Below, piece by piece: positions 1 through 5,209 of a stretch of DNA of 5,209 nt. The notes beneath the pieces were generated by a model. The model did not search any database, had not been told where the DNA came from, and saw only the letters and a program-made list of their open reading frames with translations. The stretch covers positions 6,523 through 11,731 of the forward strand of contig LIIK01000061.1 of the NCBI GenBank assembly GCA_001421095.1, in the 5' to 3' direction. A program made the translations under genes and the position numbers. Source of the DNA: Candidatus [Bacteroides] periocalifornicus (GTDB lineage Bacteria; Bacteroidota; Bacteroidia; Bacteroidales; CAJPTX01). Within the stretch, counting starts at the first letter, position 1, and every line of letters begins with the position of its first letter.

Positions 1-3000
1 CCATGCTCGGGCTGCGTGATGTTCACCTGGTGCCCATCGCCATCGGGATCCAGCGGGTTGGGCTGGGGAGCCGACGAGGCCTTGAAGGTGGCCGCGAACG
101 TTACCGCACCGGTCACCGTGTACTCGCTATCATTGTTTATGGCTGTGCCATTCGCGGTGAGCTTTTCGAACTCGTACCCCGCTTCTTTTGGCAAGGCCGT
201 TACCTTAAGCTTTGTATTGGCCTTCACCGTCTGCCCAGGCTCTACGTAAACCCCCATATCCACGGCCTGCACCAGGAGTAGTCCATGGTCGGGCTGCGCA
301 AAGTTCACCTTGTAGCCCGTGCCATCAGGATCTAGAGGGTTCTGTTTCACGAATTCAGCCAGCAGCTCCGTATTGCCCAAGAGGGTGAATGCGGCGCCGC
401 TCTCCAGATCCTCTGTCTTAGCGTTGGCCTTTACCTTTAGGCTCTTGAGCTTGTAGCCCGCATCTGGCACGGCATTCACGGTTATCTCCCAATGCTCCTG
501 TAGAGACTCACCGCTCGTCACCGGCTTGCCGTAAGCCTCAACCCTGAGGGTTCCGTGCGCGGGGTTTTGCCAGCTAACCTTGTACTTCTCCAAGGGGGCG
601 TTCTTCCAGATCGCGTAGAGGATAACCTCCTCGCCTACCCCGCCGAGGTTACTCCCTTCGTATTCATCGGGGAAGATGATCCTTCCATCTATCGTCTTGC
701 TCCAACCCAGGAAGATGCGACCCGCTAGGGTGAAGATGTTCTTCGCCAGCTTGGCCACCGCGTCTACCTTGAATGTCTGGCTGCGCATAGTACCCTTGGC
801 ATCCACATTGTTTTTCTTGTAGACCACGGTGTACTCCTTCGCTATGAAATCGTACTCGATGTTGGTTGGCCCCACTACCTTGTATTCGGCCCCGTCAGCG
901 TGCGACCCGCCGTTCACCAGGAGCTTGCTCTTTATGTAGCCTTCCTTCGCCTCGGTCTCTATCTTCACTTTGGCGTTGGGGGCTAGCAGGCTACCGCTCT
1001 CTAGCTTTTTCTTTGTCGCGACCTCCGTCACTATCAGCCGCCCATTCGGGTTGGGCTGCCAGAGTATCGAGTAGCCTGCGCGCCATATGGGGTAGAGGTG
1101 GATTTGCTTGCCCGCCTCCGTTGTCAGGTCGCCCACCACCTGCTGCTCGTCGTAGAGCTTGGTGTTCCTATCCTCCTCGGAGGCCCACCCGATGCTCGAG
1201 TAGCCCGTGTAGGCGAATGGGCATCGCATCAGCGCCTTGCGCTCGCCGTAGTTGAAGGCCTGCTCGCGGGTCTCGTCTGCCTTACCCGGGAACCCATTAT
1301 GGAAGACCACCGTGTAGAATATCCCCCTGAACTCCGCAGCTATGGTGGTTTCGCTCCGCACTACATGGCTATCGCCGCTTGTATGCTGCTGCCCATTCAC
1401 CAGTAGCGAAGCTAGGGTATAGCCCGCGTCGGGCTTGGCCTCTATGCTGAGCGATGTGCCAGCCAGCACCTCGGTACCAGCCCCCACAGTCTCGCCTCCT
1501 GCAGTCACCTTCAGGCTCCCCCCCGTGGGTTGTAGGTAGTTCACCGGGTAGGTCTTGGCATCGGCCCCTACCCACACCGCGTAGAGGGTTACCGTGGCAT
1601 TGTCGGAGGTCGATAGGGTAGAAACGGGCTGCCTGTCGTAATACTCGGCAACCTTGGCGCCAGATTTCGTGCTCCACCCCAAGAATCGGGATTTCGCCTT
1701 CGTGAATTTGCACTCGTTCAGCGACTGCCCCTCTTGCCCGTAGGTGAAGGTCTGGTCAGGCATCGAACCCGTAGCACCCGTGCCCCCTACGTACTTCACC
1801 TTGTATTGGATAGGGTCAAAGAGCGCAACCAGCTCTACATCCACATTGTTCACAGTGATCTCGCCGCTCGTTCCGGTCTTGCTAGTACCGTTCTCCTTAA
1901 CGCCCGCAGCCTTATAGCCCGGCTTCGCCGTAATGGTCCACTTGAGCTTGGTGCCCTTCACGGCCCGGCTCCCATTGGGCCAGGGCTTGTTATTCTTGTC
2001 CTTAAGCTCTATAGTGCCACGCTCCGCGAGGCTGAAGTAGGAGACCTTGTAGCGCTGCACATTGCTGCTCTCCCAGCAGGCGTAGAGCTGTACAACCTTA
2101 TTGTCCTGATCTGAGAGGTTGGTCACCACCTGCTGATCCTTGAACGCCACATCGCCATTCGGGGTCTTACTCCAGCCCACAAATACCATCCCCCCTGTCT
2201 TGCTATAGAGACATTTTGCCAATGGAGTTGGCTTGCCGTACTCTATGGTTTGATCCTGCATTGTACCAGTACCGCCTTGAGATACAAATTTCACCTTGTA
2301 TTTGATGGGTTCTGCGGTGGCCTTCACCAGCACATTGGCACCAGGCATAGTGAACTGATTCCCCGTAATCGCGGTCTCGCTACCAGCTGGGGTCTTCTTC
2401 TCGATCTTCACGAGCTTCCCGAGCTTGTAGCCCTTGGCCAGCGTGGAGGTTACTTTAACCGTAGCACCCTTTACAGCTGCGCTCGGCACGCTGATGCTCA
2501 CGTTCTCGCCCTCCTCCTTCGTTATCTGGTAGGTTTCCTTGTAGGTCCAGCCATACCACTTGCCACCCTTATCCTTCTTCGCGTACTCTTGTATGGCTTT
2601 TGTGTACGCAGCATCCTTGAGGGGTTCCCCATCCCCATCCACCGGTATCAGGTAGTGGGGCTCTGTGGTCAATCCCTGGAATTCAATGTTCTCAATGCCC
2701 GTGAGGTCTGGCGGTGTAGCGGGCGCCCTCAGGAGCATAAGGCTCTTATCGTTGGTGATGCTCCCCTGCAAGCTCCTGAGTTTGGGCAGCGTAAGCTCCT
2801 TTAGCTTGGGGCAGTTGCTGAAGGCATTACGCCCGAGCTCTGTGGCCTTCCAGAGCTTCGCCTCCACCAGATTCACGCAACCGAGGAACGCTCCAGTCCC
2901 CACGTGGTACACATTGTGGAGATCGACCCGCGCTAGCGCCGTGAAGCCCGCCAGGCACATATCGGGGATATTATACACCGGCTTCACCTCTTGGGCGATC

Positions 3001-5177
3001 TTGAGCTCCTTGAGCACTGGGCCGAAAAGCTGCTTTTGGCTGGTTATATAGTCCCAGTCATATTTATTGAACGCCCCCGCGGTAACCTCAATCCCCGCAA
3101 CCTCTGAGTTCAGCACGCGCCGGAGCACATTCTCCAGGTTCGTCCCACGGTGCGTCTCCTGCTGCCCATTGATCAGGGTGATGGTCGCCACCATATCGTT
3201 GGGCTCATACTCCGCCTCCACGGTTACATGCGCACCCGGCATCTTGAAAGAGCACTTCTCGTTGAAAAGACTCTTGGTGATATCTTCCGTTTTGCCCCCT
3301 CCCACGTACTTGAGCGTCTTCACCCGGTAGCCATCGTTGGGCATCACCTCCAGATCTACCATCTTGTCCTTTTGGCAGCAATCCACCGAGGCCATGCTAC
3401 CGAACTTTGAGGACTTCCTCGTCACCTGGAACACATCCTTAAACGCCCAGCCGAAATACTCACTATAGCTAGCAGACCGATGTTTCTGATACGCATTCTG
3501 CGCACTAGTAAGCTCTGCTCCTGCCAGCGGCTTGCCTTCATTGTTTACCAAAAGGATGCAGTGCCTCGTCGGATCATTTTCCTCAAAAAGGCTGTTGAAC
3601 ACGTACTTGAGCGGCTCTTTGCCTAGGTAGATACTCCGGAGCGCGCTGCAGTACCTTATCCACCGGTTCACCACCTGCAGCCGGGGCGCCACCAGGAGGC
3701 GGAGGTTGTGATCCTCGAGTATAGCCCCCTCGCCCAGCGACTCCACGTCCCACAGACGGAGGGTCTCGAGCGCCGGGGTCTGCTGGAATGTCCCCCGCAT
3801 TATCTGGCGCACCCCGTGGATATCCACCTCGCGCAGCGCGCTGTAGGTGTAGAAAAGCTGGTAGGTGGGCGGGGCTACCCGGGTGGCCTCCTTCGCTATC
3901 CTGAACTCCCGCAGGGTGTAGATAGGATCGCTCTGCTGCGCACCACCCTTGAAGGTGTTCCCATAGTACATCCACCACCAGTCCCAGCGCTCCAGCGAGC
4001 CGCCCAGCAGCTCGAACTTCTCGATATTGCTCCGTGAGGTCCCCGCAAATATCTCCTCCAGGGTCTTGCCCCCCACCTCCACGCTCGCCCCCACCGTGTA
4101 GGTGAGCTTGAGCCTTATCTGGTTCTGAGCAAAACTCCCCTTAATCGTGGTAGCCCCACTCCCCATGATAAAGTGCTCCGCGGAAAGCCCCTCAAGCTTA
4201 CTCCCTGTTCCTGTTACAGTAAGCGTACCGATGGTGTGCCCCTTCTCCGGCAGCACCGCGAAATGGACCGGCTTGCCCGGTAGCCCCACCGGCGGCGCTA
4301 CGATGCGACCATTGCCAGTAGCCGACACGGTCACATCCTTCATCGCATTGGTCTTATCCACTATCCAGCCATGCCAAACCAAGTCGTCCTCGTAGTTATC
4401 TTTAGCCTTCGGTATGTAGGTCGCCTCGGCTTTAGAGAGCGCTGGCTCCTTAAGAGGAACACATTTTCGAAGTCCTTGGTGCTCCACCAGCCGTATCACC
4501 CTCGGGCGGGGCAGCCCTCGGAAGGCCCTGTTGATGTCTACGTCTCCCTCAGGAGCCTTCGCACCCAGCTCCATATAGGCGAGGTTCGGGTTGCCTGAGA
4601 GCGCACCATCCGCTACCGTTTCCAATTTCGGGAAACGCACCCCCACCAGCACCGGGTTATCGGTTATCGCATCCTTAGTGAGCGTCACTAGGTCGATGCA
4701 CGTTACCCAGGCTAGCGACTGGCAGTCGGTGATCGCCGTAGCCCCAATCTCTTCTACTCCACAGAGCTCTAGCCTCTCGAGCCGGAAGGCGCCGCGAAAC
4801 TGATCCTTCGGCATCGGGTCCTTGAAATGCACCCCCGGCTCCACGTAGAGCTCGCGGAGCGTTGCCTTCATGTTGGCAAGGTAGTACCAGTCATCTATCG
4901 GCAGATACACTGTGTGGGCTTTATCACCAATCGTCAGGACTTCGATATCCCCTATATTCTTCTTTTTCTGCGTCAGTACATTCGCCGCAGCATCCCGTGC
5001 CCGGTTATAAGTAGCAGTACTGGTATACGTGTTGGGATCATCATAGAATTTGACTGATACCTGCACGTAGGGAGTGGGAGGAATTGGGTTGGGTATTACC
5101 CCCCACACAGTTCCCACGCCCAGCAGCAGGGCCAAGAAGCCCAGCCACATTAGTATTTTCTTACACCGCCGTTCCAT
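1..5177 (-). CDS. Giant secreted LRR / InlB B-repeat surface protein, 3' end outside window
   Basis: Probable exported adhesin-like repeat protein; ligand and exact role unknown. The frame opens at ATG 5177 and stays open for 1725 codons to the left edge. An in-frame TAA at 5190-5192 lies four codons upstream, so the start cannot be further out; the next ATG (codon 10) would cut into the signal peptide. Order: signal peptide (residues 1-26); three modules of BspA-type leucine-rich repeats, a Gly-Trp linker and a divergent InlB B-type domain (37-350, 351-660, 661-957); then alternating Listeria-Bacteroides and divergent InlB B-type repeats (960-1725). The families suggested are LRR_5 (PF13306), Flg_new/List_Bact_rpt (PF09479/TIGR02543) and the divergent InlB B-repeat (PF18998), recognised by eye. 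I noticed no TTA leucine codon in the frame. BspA-type proteins of oral Bacteroidota are known adhesins; many such proteins leave the cell by type IX secretion, whose C-terminal signal would lie off the window. No enzyme motif is visible. Confidence 0.93.
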   Translation of the reverse strand, partial: MERRCKKILMWLGFLALLLGVGTVWGVIPNPIPPTPYVQVSVKFYDDPNTYTSTATYNRARDAAANVLTQKKKNIGDIEVLTIGDKAHTVYLPIDDWYYLANMKATLRELYVEPGVHFKDPMPKDQFRGAFRLERLELCGVEEIGATAITDCQSLAWVTCIDLVTLTKDAITDNPVLVGVRFPKLETVADGALSGNPNLAYMELGAKAPEGDVDINRAFRGLPRPRVIRLVEHQGLRKCVPLKEPALSKAEATYIPKAKDNYEDDLVWHGWIVDKTNAMKDVTVSATGNGRIVAPPVGLPGKPVHFAVLPEKGHTIGTLTVTGTGSKLEGLSAEHFIMGSGATTIKGSFAQNQIRLKLTYTVGASVEVGGKTLEEIFAGTSRSNIEKFELLGGSLERWDWWWMYYGNTFKGGAQQSDPIYTLREFRIAKEATRVAPPTYQLFYTYSALREVDIHGVRQIMRGTFQQTPALETLRLWDVESLGEGAILEDHNLRLLVAPRLQVVNRWIRYCSALRSIYLGKEPLKYVFNSLFEENDPTRHCILLVNNEGKPLAGAELTSAQNAYQKHRSASYSEYFGWAFKDVFQVTRKSSKFGSMASVDCCQKDKMVDLEVMPNDGYRVKTLKYVGGGKTEDITKSLFNEKCSFKMPGAHVTVEAEYEPNDMVATITLINGQQETHRGTNLENVLRRVLNSEVAGIEVTAGAFNKYDWDYITSQKQLFGPVLKELKIAQEVKPVYNIPDMCLAGFTALARVDLHNVYHVGTGAFLGCVNLVEAKLWKATELGRNAFSNCPKLKELTLPKLRSLQGSITNDKSLMLLRAPATPPDLTGIENIEFQGLTTEPHYLIPVDGDGEPLKDAAYTKAIQEYAKKDKGGKWYGWTYKETYQITKEEGENVSISVPSAAVKGATVKVTSTLAKGYKLGKLVKIEKKTPAGSETAITGNQFTMPGANVLVKATAEPIKYKVKFVSQGGTGTMQDQTIEYGKPTPLAKCLYSKTGGMVFVGWSKTPNGDVAFKDQQVVTNLSDQDNKVVQLYACWESSNVQRYKVSYFSLAERGTIELKDKNNKPWPNGSRAVKGTKLKWTITAKPGYKAAGVKENGTSKTGTSGEITVNNVDVELVALFDPIQYKVKYVGGTGATGSMPDQTFTYGQEGQSLNECKFTKAKSRFLGWSTKSGAKVAEYYDRQPVSTLSTSDNATVTLYAVWVGADAKTYPVNYLQPTGGSLKVTAGGETVGAGTEVLAGTSLSIEAKPDAGYTLASLLVNGQQHTSGDSHVVRSETTIAAEFRGIFYTVVFHNGFPGKADETREQAFNYGERKALMRCPFAYTGYSSIGWASEEDRNTKLYDEQQVVGDLTTEAGKQIHLYPIWRAGYSILWQPNPNGRLIVTEVATKKKLESGSLLAPNAKVKIETEAKEGYIKSKLLVNGGSHADGAEYKVVGPTNIEYDFIAKEYTVVYKKNNVDAKGTMRSQTFKVDAVAKLAKNIFTLAGRIFLGWSKTIDGRIIFPDEYEGSNLGGVGEEVILYAIWKNAPLEKYKVSWQNPAHGTLRVEAYGKPVTSGESLQEHWEITVNAVPDAGYKLKSLKVKANAKTEDLESGAAFTLLGNTELLAEFVKQNPLDPDGTGYKVNFAQPDHGLLLVQAVDMGVYVEPGQTVKANTKLKVTALPKEAGYEFEKLTANGTAINNDSEYTVTGAVTFAATFKASSAPQPNPLDPDGDGHQVNITQPEH
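3..341 (-). repeat. Linker-D8-linker-D9(partial): D-only tandem repeat with NPLDPDG linker
   Basis: The linker NPLDPDGTG (residues 1613-1621, positions 315-341) precedes D8 (1622-1698, positions 84-314), which starts YKVNFAQPDHG and contains ALPKEAGYEFEKL and AVTFAATF. After SSAPQP the linker recurs as NPLDPDGDG (1707-1715, positions 33-59), followed by the start of D9 with QVNITQPEH (to position 3). On the DNA, 1-59 and 283-341 match at 46 of 59 bases without gaps, 282 bases apart, so the unit is a 94-residue duplication that is cut by the window edge. The repeated Asp-rich loop looks like a short calcium-type loop, but that is a guess. Confidence 0.82.
351..833 (-). repeat. L4-D7 pair, last canonical L unit in the window
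   Basis: L4 (residues 1449-1524, positions 606-833) reads YTVVYKKNNVDAKGTMRSQT, IFLGWSKT (Gly-Trp at 1491-1492) and closes with VILYAIW. D7 (1532-1609, positions 351-584) reads YKVSWQNPAHGTLRV, VNAVPDAGYKLKSLKV and TELLAEF. After D7 the expected next L unit is missing and an acidic linker with another D unit follows. The tryptophan spacing to L3 is 161 residues. Confidence 0.84.
846..1316 (-). repeat. L3-D6 pair
   Basis: L3 (residues 1288-1365, positions 1083-1316) is the most altered canonical unit. The opening glycine-rich strand has become VVFHNGFPGKADETREQAF and the signature reads SSIGWAS (Gly-Trp at 1330-1331), but the closing IHLYPIW is clear. D6 (1369-1444, positions 846-1073) reads YSILWQPNPNGRLIV, IETEAKEGYIKSKLLVNGG and IEYDF. 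The tryptophan spacing to L2 is 163 residues. Confidence 0.82.
1329..1805 (-). repeat. L2-D5 pair
   Basis: L2 (residues 1125-1202, positions 1572-1805) reads YKVKYVGGTGATGSMPDQT, then RFLGWST (Gly-Trp at 1167-1168) and closes with VTLYAVW. D5 (1210-1283, positions 1329-1550) reads YPVNYLQPTGGSLKV, SIEAKPDAGYTLASLLVNG and TTIAAEF. D5 is one of the most typical divergent InlB B-type units here, with the AKPDAGY and LLVNGQ segments in the expected order. Spacing between the signature tryptophans of L1 and L2 is 166 residues, which sets the repeat period of the L-D pair. Confidence 0.85.
1818..2300 (-). repeat. L1-D4 pair: Listeria-Bacteroides repeat plus divergent InlB B-type repeat
   Basis: L1 (residues 960-1035, positions 2073-2300) matches the Listeria-Bacteroides repeat closely: YKVKFVSQGGTGTMQDQT, a YGK turn, VFVGWSKT with the signature Gly-Trp at 1001-1002, and the closing LYACW. 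D4 (1043-1120, positions 1818-2051) starts YKVSYF and contains RGTIEL, TITAKPGYKA and VDVELVALF, the usual layout of the divergent InlB B-type repeat. These are small beta-rich domains common in surface proteins of Bacteroidota and Firmicutes. Here they probably serve as stalk or spacer. Confidence 0.85.
2307..3197 (-). repeat. Module 3: lead-in, best-preserved LRR block, Gly-Trp linker, D3 domain (residues 661-957)
   Basis: Third copy, with the clearest BspA-type leucine-rich repeats (about 721-840): LKELKIAQEV, then FTALARVDLHNVYHVGTGAF, CVNLVEAKLWKATELGRNAF and CPKLKELTLPKL, giving the family pattern of a phenylalanine, a polar/Cys position, L..L.L and an IG..AF turn. The lead-in carries YDWDY at 706-710. 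The linker (841-880) contains GEPLKDAAYTKA and ends in WYGW (874-877), aligning with the linkers of modules 1 and 2. D3 (883-957) starts YQIT and has FTMPGA at 942-947. It is followed almost directly by the first canonical Listeria-Bacteroides repeat, so this module joins the two halves of the protein. Confidence 0.78.
3198..4127 (-). repeat. Module 2: lead-in, degenerate LRR block, Gly-Trp linker, D2 domain (residues 351-660)
   Basis: Second copy of the module. The lead-in has a tryptophan-rich version of the Asp-Trp motif, WDWWWMYY at 398-405. The leucine-rich block (about 421-520) is weaker than in the other copies but still legible: TLREFRIAKE, SALREVDIHGVRQI, PALETLRLWDVESLGEGAI, HNLRLLVAPRL and SALRSIYLGK. 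The linker (about 539-580) reads HCILLVNNEGKPLAGAEL and ends in YFGW (574-577). The D2 domain (583-657) runs from FQVT through VMPNDGYRV to FKMPGA (644-649). The Gly-Trp here is exactly 300 residues before the one in module 3. Confidence 0.72.
4128..5069 (-). repeat. Module 1: lead-in, LRR block, Gly-Trp linker, D1 domain (residues 37-350)
   Basis: First of three modules with the same order. The lead-in (37-103) carries the motif DDWYY at 95-99. The leucine-rich block (about 104-220) shows BspA-type spacing: LRELYV at 107-112, then FRLERLEL, VEEIGATAITDC, FPKLETVADGAL and NPNLAYMEL. The linker (about 221-280) contains PLKEPALSKA (241-250) and ends in WHGW (268-271). A divergent InlB B-type domain, D1, follows (281-350), with a TGNGRI turn, the VLPEKGHTI segment typical of this fold, and FIM at 336-338. 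Domain limits were drawn by eye and may shift by about ten residues. Confidence 0.75.
5100..5177 (-). other. Sec signal peptide (residues 1-26)
   Basis: The N-terminus has a basic start (MERRCKK), a hydrophobic core of about 15 residues (ILMWLGFLALLLGVG) and a likely signal peptidase I site after TVWG, with Val at -3 and Gly at -1. The mature chain would begin at VIPNPIPPTP, a proline-rich spacer. Cys5 lies before the hydrophobic core, so it is not a lipobox cysteine, and I see no other cysteine near the cleavage point. This argues for a soluble or C-terminally anchored exported protein, not a lipoprotein. The exact cleavage residue is inferred. Confidence 0.85.
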
Positions 5178-5209
5178 AAGTATGACTGTTTATTTCTCGC
5201 GTTCCCATC
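5178..5209 (-). promoter_or_regulatory. Short 5' leader, no Shine-Dalgarno; possible end of an upstream gene
   Basis: Only 32 bases precede the start. They contain no AGGAGG-like sequence; the stretch next to the start is AT-rich (AAATAAACAGTCATACTT), as is usual in Bacteroidota, where start selection often does not depend on a Shine-Dalgarno. The in-frame TAA at 5190-5192 bounds the gene. The bases before it would read Trp-Glu-Arg-Glu-Lys-stop, which could be the tail of an upstream gene ending 12 bases before this start, giving an operon. Equally, it could be chance in a short intergenic stretch. No promoter box can be called from so little sequence. Confidence 0.35.

Noticed and set aside
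866..1255. Plus-strand open frame of 129 residues rich in Arg, Pro and Ser
   Set aside because: The low-complexity composition is an antisense shadow of the L3-D6 region; it matches no family and covers conserved repeat domains on the other strand.
1369..1713. Minus-strand open frame of 114 residues in another frame
   Set aside because: It is an out-of-frame shadow of L2 and D5, which are well-matched repeat domains in the main frame.
2250..2804. Plus-strand open frame of 184 residues
   Set aside because: It lies wholly antisense to module 3 and L1, has no recognisable domain, and its cysteine-, histidine- and leucine-rich makeup is what the reverse of this codon use gives. The minus-strand frame explains the same bases with clear domains.
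3583..3978. Minus-strand open frame of 131 residues in another frame
   Set aside because: It overlaps the tryptophan-rich and leucine-rich part of module 2 in a different frame and is rich in Gly, Pro, Arg and Ala with no domain. The in-frame giant gene is the better reading.
5190..5209. Annotating an upstream gene ending in Trp-Glu-Arg-Glu-Lys-stop
   Set aside because: Only five codons are visible, which is too little to separate a gene end from chance; kept as a note on the leader entry.
1..5209. CRISPR-like or noncoding repeat array
   Set aside because: The repetition is at protein level with a period of 80-95 residues and diverged DNA; there are no short identical direct repeats with unique spacers.

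Overview
The whole window is one gene read on the minus strand. Translating the reverse complement from an ATG at 5177 gives an unbroken frame of 1725 codons that runs off the left edge (positions 1-2 hold the first two bases of the next codon). I met no stop codon and no frameshift, so the protein is at least 1725 residues and its C-terminus lies outside the window. The shorter open frames on either strand are shadows of this frame. I see no RNA gene, CRISPR array, insertion sequence, terminator or convincing promoter.

The product looks like a very large secreted or surface repeat protein of the kind found in Bacteroidota, most likely Bacteroidales and plausibly a Porphyromonas-like organism. 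The grounds are a signal peptide, BspA-type leucine-rich repeats joined to Listeria-Bacteroides (InlB B-type) repeats, and no Shine-Dalgarno sequence before the start. G+C looks slightly above one half (not counted). The genus is inference.

Layout in protein order, right to left on the map: signal peptide (5100-5177); three successive modules of about 300 residues (4128-5069, 3198-4127, 2307-3197); then an array of small beta-rich repeats (1-2300). Each large module has a lead-in strand with an Asp-Trp motif, a leucine-rich block, a linker ending in Gly-Trp, and a divergent InlB B-type domain. The array alternates canonical Listeria-Bacteroides repeats (called L here) with divergent InlB B-type repeats (D) as L-D-L-D-L-D-L-D. 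It then changes to D units separated by an acidic NPLDPDG linker. The last linker and the first residues of another D unit reach the window edge, so the array continues beyond it.

A reasonable reading is an adhesin-like stalk: N-terminal leucine-rich modules that could bind a ligand, carried on a long rod of small beta domains. The anchor or secretion signal would be in the missing C-terminal part. Function is inferred from family membership only. The least ordinary points are the threefold repetition of the complete LRR-linker-D unit, the conserved linker that I do not recognise as a named domain, and the switch in array pattern with a recognisable 282-bp duplication at the edge.
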